DNA from: Plectrocnemia conspersa
Taxonomy: Eukaryota > Arthropoda > Insecta > Trichoptera > Polycentropodidae
Length of the DNA stretch: 64,000 nt
Assembly: GCA_009617715.1 (NCBI GenBank)
Contig: VTFK01000308.1
Location: forward strand, 62,001 to 126,000
Direction: 5' to 3'
A program made the position numbers and the translations under genes. Shown here piece after piece: positions 12,336 to 25,215 of the stretch. The notes beneath the pieces are model-generated. The model saw only the letters and a program-made list of their open reading frames with translations. It had not been told where the DNA came from and did not search any database. Position 1 is the first letter of the stretch, and each line of letters starts with the position of its first letter.

Positions 12336-14125
12336 TATTATAATATAATATAGCATTCATATTATTAATATATAGAATGTCTATGTTGTAGAATTCGGGC
12401 TGGACAGTTGATTATATTATATATGTATATATTAAAACTTTAATACATAATCACATCCATTTAATATACGTAAACTTATTTCATTTATATCATAGTATTA
12501 TGTACCTAGCTCTTTGTATAAAATTTGAATATTAAACAGGTTTAAAAATAATGTATAAAATCACATTTTTTATATTTTACAATATTACAAAAATGTACCC
12601 TTAAAAGCCAATGACTAAATATATTCACTATTTTATTAAAATAGACCAGTCTGATCTTAAGTCATTCTTCTGATCTTAAAAGAATTCTCAATACCCAAAT
12701 TCATTTACAAATTGTTTATTATTTATAGGGTCCTTTGATCTACAGTTTAAAGGTTATTCTAAAGGTTAAAATTCGTGTAGGTAGACGCTGTACAAGTTTG
12801 TAGTGAAGTATTCACATAAATATTATATATGGTTTAATGGACGTATAGTGTATGTTTTTGTATATTATATGTTTGAGTTTCTGCTACAAAACTGGTGGTT
12901 GTATAATGTAGACCATTTTATTAATTGTTAATTAATTTTCATTCAAAGCCACACTATTTATAAAACCTTTTAATAACTCAATAACCTCACGGGTTGAATT
13001 AATTAATTACTAAACAAATTTATTTAGTAATCAAAACACAATTACTCAATTTGGAATTATCCACAATTGAAATAATTGAACAAACAAATTAATGGATTAG
13101 TTTAATGCTCAAACACGATTACTAATCCCCTAATCAATTAAAGTTTTAATGTGAATATTTTATTGATATAATTTATAAATATTTAAAATCTTTACTAAAT
13201 AGCAAGTGTTAATAAAAAATCATAATTGAAAAAAATACCATAGTTTGAAAGCAGATAGATTAATGAAAATTTTGCATTGAAAAGAAAAGTTTTAGTAACC
13301 AAATCGTTTTTTATATAACCTATAAATTGACAACTAATTCATGTTCTATTAAGATATATATATTTGATTATATTAAAAACATAAATTCAATAGTTGATTT
13401 TATACATTACTATCAATAACAAAAACGCTTGTTCTAAAAAAAATACTAAGAAAAAATGTTTTATCTTTAAAAATATATTTTTTTACTTAAATCTTTAATT
13501 ACTTATCTATATGTAATTAAATAGGTACTATGGATTATTGTCTAGCATAATCAAGCATAAAATGCATTTAAAAAAGATTTTTAAGTATTTTTAGAAAATA
13601 TTTTTGAAACATTTTTTTTACAAAAACATATAAATTGCTATTATTATATAATAGATATTTTATTAATTAAATAATATATTAAAATCACAATATATGCAAC
13701 TAGTATACAATATAATGCCGTTCTTTATTATTTAAATTGTCAATAATGTACGAAAACAACAGTAGAATTTTCCGGCTCAGTATGGAACAAAGTGTTCGGC
13801 AATATGCCACAGTTCGATCAATTCAGCATCCCTAATGGGAATATCGTATATCACACGGACGTGAGAGTACACTTGAGACAGTAGACTATAGTAAGCCTCC
13901 AAATTACAATATGTACAAACGATTATTATTATTTTAATAAAACACAATTATAAAATATCAAGTGAAAGCCTTATCCATAGGTATTGTAATAACACTCATT
14001 ATATTTTTTAGTCACTAGATCTCAAAATAAAGCTTACATCAGTTCTTATGGTCAATACTGTATATGTCACACTTAAACTGAAAATAAAAGTTTTGTAAAA
14101 ATATTTAATTTTTATTCGTTGATAT
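12336..14125. other. AT-rich stretch, no gene seen
   Basis: Strongly AT-rich DNA without open frames, RNA genes or clear repeats. Confidence 0.6.
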
Positions 14126-14129
14126 TGAT

Positions 14130-14560
14130 TTAAATCAATTTTCCGCTATGCGATGATGCGTTCTGTACGATATGTTAGTTCTTAGCGTTCTCAATTATGA
14201 CTCCATTGTCTGGAATTCTAGTAAAGCGAAGTACATATTATTGTTAAAAATAATTTAAAAAAATCTGAGATATCTCTATAATATATACGGTCGTATTCTA
14301 GTGTCTTTTTACTAGGAGCGTTGAGATACAATTTATTGAATTTTATGAATAACGTCTACTTAATCAAGTAAACTAAAAAAACAGGGCGTTGTCGATAACT
14401 CGTCAATGATAACTTCCGGCTACGAGCCTAAAAGTGCCCTAGAGAGTCGCGATCGCGTTCCTTATTCTTACACGTTGCGGCCAGGACGTTAGCGCTTGAG
14501 CACACTCTTCTTGCACGAGCCATCTAGCTTCTAAACGAGTTTTTGGCGATATTTATAAGA
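14130..14560 (+). pseudogene. Decayed LINE reverse-transcriptase C-terminal region
   Basis: Three collinear blocks match the region after the reverse-transcriptase domain of the element at 57.7-58.9 kb. About 14155-14225 matches ILYDTLARSILES. About 14290-14335 matches the SAFLLGALGY block. About 14430-14560 reads, with stops, RESRSR...ARTLALEH...LLNEFL, equivalent to RESRSRPLL...RTSALAD...RLLNTLAL. The order and spacing are kept, but insertions, stops and frameshifts destroy the frame. The third block is closer to the relic at 29.8 kb than to the 58-kb copy, suggesting a second subfamily. Confidence 0.75.
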
Positions 14561-14819
14561 AGCTGAAAAAATCATATAATTATTTAATAATATATAAAGT
14601 TATCAAAAAATTCTATTACACTAAAATGAATCAAATATTGAAATCTTTATTATAAAAAAATATAGTGATGTTCTGAAGGTGCTTTTTTCTATTTTTAAAT
14701 AAAACTTTTCTGGACTTTTCCTCATATTTCTTGTAATAAGTATAAATAAATTAGTAAATCCATAATCGAACATTGTATCTAGTTAGTTTTTATCTACTTT
14801 TTACGCATTTTGTAGACTA

Positions 14820-15060
14820 GGATGATACTACAAAATAGGGGCTGTTTTCCGCGCATCCCCTTTGCACATGTTCGACCCTCACTCCCCATCGAAAACCTCC
14901 CATTACCACCCACCGCCCGGTTGGAATTTGACAGTTCTTTGTTTGAAAGTTGGCTGTGGGAATTAATCTCGGTCGGCGGAAAAAAAAAGGCGTTATTGTT
15001 GTTCGTTTCGACGTTTGATTTAACGATTTGTGGAAATGTATTGCAATAAATATCAATTTG
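14820..15060. promoter_or_regulatory. GC-elevated noncoding block
   Basis: C-rich and CpG-containing DNA with open frames on both strands (14822-15049 + and 14817-15194 -). Neither shows a recognisable domain, and overlapping frames are expected where stops are rare. Candidate cis-regulatory DNA by composition only. Confidence 0.3.
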
Positions 15061-15950
15061 AATGAAAGGGTTGTGTTTTGCTTTTTTAAAACAAAGAAAA
15101 AATCACAGGCGTGAAACGCTTTGAAGTTTAAAATGCTACAATTTAAATATGAAGTAAATATATTATAAGAGTAAAATATTTCATCATATAACATATTTTA
15201 CAGATTCACTGCTTTAAAATGGCATATGTTATTAATAAAACAGTAAATAAATGATATATACTTTTATGTAGGAATACATTATTATCAATAAAAATATTAT
15301 ATATGTCCCATAAGAGGATATTATGTTTGTCATTTAATGATAAGTGTAACTTTCTTTGCCTTCAAAAGACCATTAAAAGTAAATCTTACTTAATGATTCG
15401 GTTTGCTAAAATGTAAGCTAAAAAGGAGCGTAAAAAATATTTTCTGCTATACCGTTGGAGAATTATTATATTTATAAAAAAAATGATCAAAGGCGTTCTT
15501 TCGCCGTGTTTATAATTATTTACAGTTACATGGATTCGCGAATTACATTATGTGCCATTTCATTATTATTTACCTTTTATTTTTTTGATCCATAAGCAGC
15601 TAAAGGTTATTGTATTTAATCTACGAATTACGTGGCTTAAGTACACTTATATTATTTATTATTAATTCAAGTGAAAATTTGGTGTGCTCTTTTCAATTTA
15701 AAACTAGAAAGTAAATATATAATTTAGTGTAATATTACAATGTACATAATATATAGATAGTTTTATCATAAAGGGTTATTTTAAAAATATTTATTTAGAA
15801 TCAATCTTATTTACTATAAAATTAGATTATTTTAAATAATAGTTAAGTTGTATTTTAAAATTAAATACATTTTTTTTTCTTTCTATGAATTTTATTGATT
15901 CGATTGAATCTTCTAAACATTATAGTAATTTCTTAAAGTTATCGATTTGC
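15061..15950. other. AT-rich stretch, no gene seen
   Basis: AT-rich DNA. No gene or repeat recognised. Confidence 0.6.
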
Positions 15951-15954
15951 TCTT

Positions 15955-17040
15955 TCGACATTATTAATTTTTCTGGTCATTAAGCAGAGCTGTCTTTGGA
16001 ATACGGTGGATGCTAAAGCTTCACTTAACGATGATAAGCAATTTCGTGTTACAGCATCATATTATATTTACAATTAGTTCGTCTTTGAAAAACTACTTTT
16101 GCCAGTCTTCGTTTTTTAGTTTTCAGCACTGGATCTTAGCTGGTAGCCTGTGTTTTTTTTTATATATTTTCATAGTATTGTCTTAAAAACGGAAATATTG
16201 TCTAATCTGTATCATTTATAAAGGGACAACTTTTATTTCCTTTAACGATTCAAAAAATCAAGTATTGATACTGAGCAAGCAATGTATAATTTTATATCCT
16301 AGAGCAAACAATGTCTGAAAAAAAGTAGATGTGGAAGCATATCTCAATCTAGGCCTATAATGATTAGCAATGTTGTAGAATTATCATATTTGTAAGTTAG
16401 CTTTTACAAAGAGCTTCAGCTAGTCGTCAAAGTTTTGAGTTGTAGACTTCGACTGATAACGTGCGGCGCTTTAAAAATTTTTTTTAGCATATTCATTTTT
16501 CTACGTTCTACCAAAAAGTCGTGAAAATTTTAATTTTGTCTGACCTTTAAATTTATTTATTAATTTTTAACGACTATAAATATAAATAATCAGTGGATGC
16601 TAAAGCATCTCTTAACTTAGCTCTATGCTGATTTGTAAAATAGTTATTCTCGTTTTTGATAATCTGCTTCTATTAGACGTATAAGTTATGTACAGTAGAT
16701 TTAAGCTATTATTTAAGGATCCTTTTAAGTAGTTTCTAGTGCATAACTTATTCTATACTCTACCAAATATACAGCATTATCATAATGACAAAAACACTGT
16801 CTGACTCATAGATTTGCTTACTGAAATTTGTGTATGCATTATTTTCGTTGTTTTATATATTAATTTTAATATATAAAACAACAACAAAACTGAGCGAGCG
16901 ATGTCCTTGAAATACGGTAGATGCTGAAGCATCTCTAAAATTAAATCTACGATGGTTATCAATGTCATTCTGTAGAAGCATATATTATATACGATTTTCT
17001 TTAACTTAAATTTAACTGTTTCTTTCAACGATCGAAGTAT
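15955..17040 (+). repeat. Degenerate tandem array, unit about 300 bp, four units
   Basis: The landmark 'ggatgctaaagcatctct' recurs in diverged form near 16007, 16329, 16595 and 16918, spaced about 266-323 bases. It is preceded in three or four units by 'gagc(a/g)agc(a/g)atgt' and 'aatacggt'. A second landmark, 'tttc..t(t)caacgat', precedes each unit boundary. The units have diverged by many substitutions and indels. This is consistent with an old satellite or a tandem insertion of one repeat. No coding potential. Confidence 0.65.
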
Positions 17041-17133
17041 CTCATAGTATACATCATGATCCTCTCTTATAGGCTTGTGAGTGATGGATAATTTCCTGAT
17101 TTTTTTAATAGTGGTTAAAGAAGAATCCTTTAA

Positions 17134-17310
17134 TCTTTTGAGAAATATCGCCGTACATGTACGGTTGTCGATCTTTCACTATGTTAAGGTACCCCAGATA
17201 GAATAACTGTATAAATAATAAATAAAAATATTATAATCATATATTATTTTATAAATGCAATATAAAATGAAAGTAAATAAATACGTAAAACGAACTCACT
17301 AATCAAAGGG
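17134..17310 (+). mobile_element. piggyBac-like MITE, copy 1
   Basis: The element follows a TTAA (17130-17133), begins TCTTTTGAG and ends ...CAAAGGG followed by TTAG, a one-base change from TTAA. Near the left end it carries CGCCGTACATGTACGG (17149-17164). A closely similar left end with a full palindrome lies at 38220. piggyBac superfamily elements insert at TTAA and commonly start with CCC. Length is about 177 bp with no coding capacity, so it would be non-autonomous. Confidence 0.6.
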
Positions 17311-18050
17311 TTAGTGTTCTTTACTAAAATTCACATGATCACTCAGATTAAAATAAATCACTCTAGAATATTAGTAGCATCAACACATTATATAGTATCA
17401 TAAGGTCCAGAACAAATTTTCTTGTACGTTAAAGATATTCCAAGGGTACGCGTCAGTATCCTTTAGATCGATGTTCTGCGCAATATACACATAACAAACA
17501 AGCGGAGCACATAATGTTTATTAACACATAAAGTGTATATATCTAGTGTTTATATTGTAAGCATTTTGCCTACATCAGCATTCGTCCTTAGCTTATTTTG
17601 CGTCGACTATGGAGCACTCAACAGCCGAATCGAATTATTCAGTAATAAATTTTTCGCACTGTAGTTTTTATAGTCGGCCGACAGAGAGAGATGTAGAGGA
17701 ACTATAATAATAAAAGGGGAATATGAGGCTACTCGTGGCGGTCATAATTCTTCGCCGAAGGGCGAAAGGGAGACATTTTTTTTGAAGCCTTGAAGATGCT
17801 TAAGCATAAACTTAATTTAATTTGAAACGTCGCGGCGACATTTCTTTGAACTGTCGGATAGACTAAATAAAAGTAATCTAGTCGTCTTTGGGTTAAACGC
17901 GAAAACTTTGAGGGTTAATGACAAACGTCTCGCTACGGTCTTTGTGTGTTGTATATTATGTAATCCCGGAAATCCAATAAAAGTGTCATTGTTTCTTATT
18001 ATGGGCAGTCTTGCCTTAAGCGCATTATCATCCACGTACACACATGGTTG
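17311..18050. other. Noncoding DNA with modest CpG enrichment
   Basis: About 17560-17830 is GC-elevated (gtcgactatgg, gccgaagggcgaaag) without a credible gene. The minus-strand frame at 17817-18041 has no recognisable domain. Confidence 0.45.
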
Positions 18051-18955
18051 TATAATATAATAATAACATAATAAAGGAAAGATGAGAAACGGTTATGAAA
18101 GACGTTAGATAGAATGAACGTTGCTCTATTAATATATAAACTGTAATTAATTAATAATAGTAGAATTATTTTTGAAGATCACCTGTTGAGCTAAATTTTC
18201 TGATTTATAGATATTTGATCAAATCTGTATCAATAATTCATTGATACATAATATATATGTATATCATTATCAAGTTCATTAGAAACATATTTATTTGTTT
18301 TAAAATTTTTATATAGTGGTAAGATACTTATCGGTCTGTAGAAGGCAATGTCATCTGGTTTCCTTCCTGATTTCAGTCAAATTAAAATTTGAGCAATCTT
18401 CCGTTTGTTTTGAAAAGTAGTTTAATCTAATTACTGTGATAAATAGTAAAACAAATAAATAATGTTTTTATCATCATTAATAATTTATTAAAAAATACCT
18501 GCAGAAGGCTTCTTTTTGATATATTCACATTAAAAACAATAAACACAACAGTTCATATATAATATATACACTTTGCTAAGTCTATGATGAAATTTTAGCA
18601 GGCAATTTACGATTAAGTTCGAGGTCGTTCTATAAATATAGGGAGGCTTAAAATAGAGAACTATATTTTGAATTCCGATATATCGAGAGCTTCTAATGCT
18701 ATATAAGCATATATGCTGTTTTACTTTTTTATACATGTATTTACTGTCATTTAATAAAATAAAACGATTAAAAATATATTTAATACAATTTTAAAAACGT
18801 AAAATATTGAAATGAAATTGATTTTGCTAACGAACCACAGATCATTCATCCGTTTTTAAGCAGAGATCAACTCAATAAATTTCTGAGAGCTTAAAAAAGG
18901 CATGAATTTTGTAACTCTTTGAGTTGAACTATCATCAATACGTTTATTTTTCACA
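18051..18955. other. AT-rich stretch, no gene seen
   Basis: AT-rich DNA. No gene, RNA or repeat recognised. Confidence 0.6.
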
Positions 18956-18959
18956 GTTG

Positions 18960-19330
18960 GTAAATTATTTCCTCAATCAGGAGTGTCGTTTTCCGTTGTC
19001 TTCGTTGATAAGACTCATTAAATATTTTCCGGTCGTGCATCGTGTTCGATGTCGTGCAAAGTTTTTTCTGTCGTTATTTTACCCTATCTCGCCGGGCTGA
19101 TAAATGCCGCCCATTATTTAATTCCTGAGGGTTTCTCTTTATCTTTAAGCCGGTTGTGTGTGCGTGTGTGGGTTCCGATCCAGATATAGTTCCGGGCAAA
19201 ACAACCTTTGTTTCGCAGGAAAACCCTCGGGTTTTTATTTGCATTAGGCAAATTTCAATTGGTATTGAAGAAAATACACGTTCGGAATAATTTGGAAAGG
19301 TAATCTATTATCGGAAAGGCAAACAATGTA
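18960..19330. promoter_or_regulatory. CpG-rich block with octamer-like palindrome
   Basis: GC-elevated noncoding DNA. ATTTGCATTAGGCAAAT (19237-19253) is an inverted repeat (ATTTGC / GCAAAT) around ATTAG and resembles a POU/homeodomain octamer site (ATTTGCAT). GT-rich and CCGG tracts precede it. A candidate enhancer by motif and composition; no binding is demonstrated. Confidence 0.4.
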
Positions 19331-21275
19331 TCGACCGTTTACAAGAATTAAACTGAATGTGAAAGGTACATTTAAAAGTCACCCTAATATATGTTCAATG
19401 TTGTATTAACAGTATATATTTATACTTAAATTTAAATGTAGAATTCAACGCTGATTTTTTATGTGTAGAAAATTATAGAATTCATTAAAAAATAACTGTT
19501 TATTGAGAAGTTATTCTGATGAAATACCATTTATATTGCATTTTTACAGATATGTAATTAGTGTTTCTTCTTGAGAATTTCCCGAGAAAAGTTCCTATTT
19601 ATCGACTTATTTGTTAAAACTGCAATTCGTGCGAATATTTTTAAATGTTTTACAACCGTTGTAATAGAAAAGTTGGGTCCGTGCTAGATGTTAAAAAATA
19701 TTCATGCATTTTTGGAAGATTCTAATAGAGGTCGAAATTATTTAAATGGCAAAAAAATATTTACGTTTTTCTCAAGTACTCTAATCAGCACTATTTTTGT
19801 TATAATCAAAGTTTAGTGTAAAAACTACATTGCTAATAATAAACAAATTGCTTCGCATAGTAATAGATTGCAAAATGTGGTTTATTTACGATATTATATT
19901 ATATTGTTAAAATCATATACATATAACTAATATTTCTTATATTCATATCAAAATTTCTCGAACACTGAAAAACATGTTTATATATATATATTTTTGATTC
20001 CTTGTTTTGCTTTTTTATTAGATTGTTTTGTGTTGTTATTTATTTTAAGGAGTGTTATTGCACAAACTTATATTTTTTGTTGCACGAATTTATACTGAAA
20101 GATTTGGTGGGGGTACTGTTTGTCAGGGAACTGAGGCGAATGTAAGAAAAACAAATTTTCTACTGGCGATATTAACCTTGAATGTCAACCCTGTGAAAGA
20201 ACTCTCTCTGCTGTTGTTGAATAAACTGTTTATCCACAAAAAATTGCTCAAAAACTTTGAGGTTTTATATGACATCTGAATGCTATAAAAAAAGTAAAAA
20301 ATATACAAATGACTTGCAAGTTTCAAAGTCCGTTCTCCGTTAGTTCTCAAAAACTATAGAAAAAAATATACTTTTAGACAATTATTACCTGCAATGAAAG
20401 ATATATTATTTACGATAGCCAAATGTATCAGGAGAATAGTTTAAAAGTAAAGAGGCATCGAAACATGATCCAAACCAAATTTGTACCCAAAAAAAAGTTT
20501 AGTGACAATGTGATCGTTTTGTGATATTGTAGAAAAATTAAAACCACACATTAAAAAATACCCACTTTACTTCTGATGTTGTTAAATAAACATAGAGCGA
20601 TATTGCTTTATGATAATACGAGACCTTATTAATTAAACTAGATTTTTTTTTTAACCACGATATTTCTCTAGCCTTTCTTTTATTATTATTACTTTTTTAA
20701 CCATTAGATTATTTAGTATTCTTAATGCAAAATCAAATAATTTTATTATAAATAAAATAATAATTGCTTTTTAAGAATAAGATCAATAAATGAGTGGTAT
20801 AAGTCACTATTAATCTGATCGCATATGGACTTTTGTAGTGCAAATATATCTCGATTAGGAACGCGAAGGTTTGCAATACATATAATTATTTGGTTACCCT
20901 ACAAATTTAACAAGGCTAGGATTAAAAATATTAATTGTATGATATAATTATTAAAATTTTAATAAAAATTGAGTCAGTTTTTACTCTTTCGCTTGTCAAT
21001 TTTTTACCAAAGGATTATTCATTTGACAGTCGCGGCTTTAGCAATAATATGTTATTTTATTAATCTGCAAAGCGACCGTGAAATTTCAAAATGTGAATGT
21101 AGCCAGTTCTTTGTAATCGTGGATCAGTCAAAAACATGCAATTTTTTTGATGAGCTTTGCCGTATTTAAATTGACCAATTTTCATAGTCGTTTTTTAAAA
21201 AAAAACAATATACTTTTACTCACCCAGTCTCATACCTGGCTAGCAGTGTTCATCGTAGCACAATTTTCTTTGTTG
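19331..21275. other. AT-rich stretch, no gene seen
   Basis: AT-rich DNA. Overlapping short frames at 20052-20350 (both strands) and 20969-21169 show no recognisable domain. Confidence 0.55.
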
Positions 21276-21279
21276 CAAA

Positions 21280-21660
21280 ATATTCTGCGGGTCCGCTACG
21301 CTGCGGTTACGTAACTGCGATGTTTTGCATAGCGGCGTAGCGGCGTAGCACCTCCGTAGAGTCCAGTAGCGATCGTCAACCGAGGCCGTCGAACTACCTC
21401 GACACAATTTAATATTATTGTTGTTGAAACGACCGGAAGCGAGATCGCCACCGGCGGAAGTATGTAAACACGGGCATCGGAAACTCGCGCGCCCCCCAAT
21501 CCGTCCCAGAGAATTTATTCACAATCAGATACAGCAGGTCACGTTGAATTTTCACATTTCCGCCGAGAACAGGACACAAACGTAACACGTAGTCATCGTA
21601 GCCACGTTCTTTTTGGCCCTCGCTATGTGAACAAAGTGCGTGTAACGAGAGACAGGGTTA
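21280..21660. promoter_or_regulatory. CpG-rich noncoding block
   Basis: Dense CpG, including a repeated GCGGCGTAGCGGCGTAGC stretch near 21331 and TACGTAAC. The minus-strand frame 21296-21499 has no recognisable domain. Possibly a promoter or enhancer, from composition only. Confidence 0.4.
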
Positions 21661-21759
21661 GCGACTTGTTATATTTGATTAATTAATACATTGTTTGATC
21701 ACTTTAAATTGACAGTATGTATAATAAGTATAGTAAATGAGGCAATATTTATAATTATT

Positions 21760-22200
21760 TGACTGCTCATGGAGACCTGCAAAAATTCGCTGATTTAATT
21801 CAATTCTTTAGCATGGCTAAAAACTTTTGGCATCTGATAAAAAGGTAGAGATATGCTAAAGCGCTTAGATACATATAATACGCAACGATTTATGTGTTTT
21901 TTAAAAAAGATTTAAAGATGCTGCTTGATTTTTGGATAACCACTTGATTGTTGTCGTTCAACATTCATTCTCATATTCGGTTATCAAATGATCGAGAAAA
22001 GGCAACTTAGCTTCAAGATCCAGAAGCTCATGGAAGATGTGGATATCTACAAACTTTTTGTGGATATCTGCTAACCCATACATCTTGTCTTCAGGCCTTC
22101 CCAATCTTCTTTGATAGATGAATTAGACTGGTTTAGTTTCTCAGCCATCTGATGGACAGTTTGAGTAGGATTTGCTTTCAATAATTGAAACGATTTTTAT
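21760..22200 (-). pseudogene. Mariner transposase relic
   Basis: Read on the minus strand, the DNA resembles a mariner transposase. A helix-turn-helix-like stretch NPTQTVHQMAEKLNQSNSS (complement of about 22125-22180) is followed by a region equivalent to the family's 'VPHEL...L..R....FLDHLITGDEKW' segment, here seen as HELLDLEAKLPFLDHLITEYE (about 21975-22040). A degraded 'YDNNR...WLSK' block follows near 21925-21960. Stops and frameshifts break the frame. It shares TATCAAATGATCGAGAAAA with the mariner copy at the window end, so the two belong to one subfamily. The edges are approximate. Confidence 0.75.
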
Positions 22201-23325
22201 GTACGAATTTTAATATAAATTAACCACGATCGAATTATTAACTTGACTGAAATAAAATCTTTACGTCTTAAAACAACACGTTTGGTGCACAAATTTGTGA
22301 CACATACCTCTTTTTTAAATAAGCGTTAAACGATAACGAAGAGTTGGGCTTTCCAACATTTTGTTTCGAATTTTACGTATTTCGGTCATAGTAGACACAA
22401 CTAATAAACATTTTTCAAAATACATTTTTTGAGCGACACTAGTTACTCGGGTATATTCAACGAAAAAACGACTACTAGATAGTATAAACAAATATTTTAC
22501 GAATATTTGATCAATTATTCGAATATAGGTCAACTTTGGATGAATTATTAATTCATGTAACATACAATTTTATATCAAAACAATTTATGCCATCCAAAAT
22601 TTTTTTCATTGGAATGTCGAGTTTAAATTTGTAGTTCTTAGGTATTAACGATCAAATGACGACTGACTGTTTGAAAAAGATTTCGGGACTTGCGTAAAAA
22701 TGTTAATCTTACTTTTTTCATTGTTTGTACGATAACATTTATTCATAAAATATATTATAAAAGCTTTTATTTTGACATGTGGTTTACCAAATGACACGCC
22801 TGCTTCACTGGGCACTGGATTTATAAATTAAACTTTTTGCTTTCGGTTATAATAGGCTGGGATACGGATCTCTAGAGCCGCGTTGATGTGAAAAAATTCT
22901 TCTTCAAACTGCCGGTATAAATATTACACAACACAGATATATAAGAACTCTGTTTTTGAGTGCCACCTAATTGCCAGTGCTTTCATTCATAAGTAGTGTT
23001 CAAAGTACCGTTTGAAAGAACCATACTTTGAATTTTAGATAGCATTTTCTCGTTGGTGAATTTCGTTGCTCACTTTGACCCTTTATGGGCAACTTTAAGC
23101 GTGGGTTAGTAAGGGTTAAATTTTATGAAATACTTACATGAATATTATAAAAGCTATTATTAAATATGCAAGCTGTGGTAAAAAAGAACCATCAAATGAT
23201 ACATAGATTATGCTATATGTTGTTACATTGGTAATCTATTGTAGTAGTATTTTATATTGTTTTAGTAACAAAACGAGCGCTCCTAATTTGATGACTGGGT
23301 TCTGAATGTAAATACACACCCACAA
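22201..23325. other. AT-rich stretch, no gene seen
   Basis: No gene is recognised. At 23107-23118 an AAGGGTTAA end resembles a piggyBac-type terminus, but no partner is visible. Confidence 0.5.
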
Positions 23326-23329
23326 GTCT

Positions 23330-23680
23330 GTTTTTATTTTCGTTTTTCAGAGCACAAACAAAATTCTCCCCCTGATATTGATCACTACGCTCAGATTCAC
23401 TTTTGTTATTGTTCTGTTTGTAACGTCTAGGCTCTGCCGCTTTTCAACAAGTACCGGTCGGGTTTTTTTGCTTAGAACTTTTGGCGCTTACACGAAAAGT
23501 TTGCGAGCGCTTGGCCGCTGCCTGACTGTATTGGTCAATTCGTTTGGTTTATGCATGGATTTTTATGGGTATTGTTTGTGCATATTATATGCGGTACTGT
23601 GCCATGGGACTTTGGAAAAAAAACCAAATATCGAAACGACCACCATTTTCCAACATTTCCAACCAATTTAAAAACATTCT
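23330..23680. promoter_or_regulatory. GC-elevated noncoding block
   Basis: CpG-containing block with a 97-codon open frame (23378-23671) that resembles no protein I know. Several octamer/Hox-like words (TTATGCATGG, TTTTTATGGG, TTTGTGCATA) occur at 23548-23590. Candidate regulatory DNA; low certainty. Confidence 0.3.
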
Positions 23681-23779
23681 CTTGATCCTATCAAGATATC
23701 TTTTGGTTTGAAGGCTTTTACAATGACTAATTAATCAGATATAATATAAAAAAAATATTCTGTAAATATAATAAATATA

Positions 23780-24310
23780 AATTGATTTTTTCAAAATAAA
23801 ACAATTAGTTTAAAATTCAGTTAAAATACTTTATTATAAATTTATTTATAAAAAAGTATTTATTTTTATCATTCAACGCGAAATATTTATTTTTATATTG
23901 ATATTTATTTTTTAAGTTCTCCTATTGCTCAAAATTCAGTTGAAATGTATTTCTATCAACTCATTATATTATTATAAAAATTTTAATATAAACACTAGAT
24001 AACCGATCGTTCATACTGCGAATCGGCACGATTTTATTGCTCTTAAATTTTCACAAGTGATATTAATTTTTAAAGCTGTCCTTTTACTGAAAAATTTAGT
24101 TTAGATGTACTTCTTTCAATTCGTAATATTGTCAAAAAAAAAAAGTGTAGTATAAACACTAGATAACAGATCGTTCATACTGCGACTGCTACTGCATGAT
24201 TTTATCGCTTTTGACATGGATTTTTTACTTCTCAGAAGTGATAAATATTTTGTAAACTCTCCTATTGCTCAAGATTCGGTTTAGATGTACTTATTTCATA
24301 TTATTATCTT
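23780..24310 (+). repeat. Tandem array, unit about 160-180 bp
   Basis: The block AAACACTAGATAACCGATCG occurs at about 23991 and, with one change, 24151 (160 bases apart), each followed by 'ttcatactgcga'. A second block, 'ctcctattgctcaaaattcag...gatgtacttcttt', recurs at about 23918, 24077 and 24258. At least three units are present in the same orientation, and a weaker older unit lies near 23812. Satellite-like and non-coding. Confidence 0.8.
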
Positions 24311-24592
24311 CAATTGCTATTTTGATTATATCGTCTAATAATTTAGCTTAGGAAAAGTCGTAAGTTATCTATTCAGTTGCTACACGCTCAATTCCTTCCA
24401 ATATTACAAAAAAAATGTAAAATAATATACGCAATTATTAAAAAACATTAACAATGTAACACATAGGTTTTAAAATATAAATAGGTACCTTAGATTAAAA
24501 CCCTAATTTATTTCGTAAACGTATATCAAAGAAAATTTCTCTATAAGAAGTAATGGAAGCTAAAGTTGATTCATTTTAAAACGCAAAAATAT

Positions 24593-25200
24593 TCATATAA
24601 AAATGAATAATAAAAATTCACTGATAGTGCAATATTTTCGTAACTGTAACTTCCTTTTGAGAATTTGGAAAAAATGTGACATTGCATTGTCATTGAATAG
24701 ATTCAAGGCTCGGACTGCTACAGCTTTACTCGGGTGGTGCTTTTCCACGAAATTTTGCACCGTTTCCCAAAGTTCACAAATATCCCTAATCTCATTTAAT
24801 GTGAGAGGTTTCTCAACCTCTTTCTCCTCCTCCTCAGACGAGATCTCCAATGTTTCTCTTGATGTAGATATATTAGTTCTATCGTCCCAATTTACCTCTA
24901 GTCACACGTTTTTCTCCAACGACACAATTTGTCAATTATTTTTTCAAGCAAAATTTATACTTATCTTAGCAACCCCACCCCATGCTTTATCAATGATCTT
25001 GAGACAGTTTACAGTGAGAAAATGATTCAAAAGTCTCTAAGGGTAAGATTTGTTCCTTCGGTCATTTTGATGCATTGGTATAAAGCTTTTCAAAGTTCAA
25101 AATTACCTACTGATAATGAAGTAGTGTTGGGAGAAAAAGTTATTCTGAATGAGCATTATTTATAACAAACATGACTTTGGATGGCTAATTCTTTGTACGC
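24593..25200 (-). pseudogene. Tigger/pogo-like transposase relic (DDE, CENP-B fold)
   Basis: The best-preserved part (complement of 24593-24850) encodes an acidic stretch followed by LTLNEIRDICELWETVQNFV and a continuation with KAVAVRALNLFNDNAMSHF. This is the typical C-terminal end of Tigger-type (Tc1/mariner superfamily, pogo branch) transposases and related CENP-B-like proteins. Further upstream on the same strand I can follow, with stop codons and shifts, KIIDKAWGGVAKIS, a degraded 'PMDQ..RR' region near 25065-25110 and 'NNAHSE..LP' near 25140. Several in-frame stops lie in the upstream half. It is an inactive copy, 5' truncated or eroded. A domesticated gene is unlikely given those stops. 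Confidence 0.8.
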
Positions 25201-25215
25201 AATAAAAGTCATTGA

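Noticed and set aside
14817..15194. A 125-codon minus-strand frame
   Set aside because: No recognisable domain, and it runs from AT-rich into C-rich DNA with an abrupt change of amino-acid composition. Likely chance.
24603..25025. A 140-codon + frame
   Set aside because: It is the antisense of the Tigger transposase relic, whose minus-strand reading is clearly recognisable.
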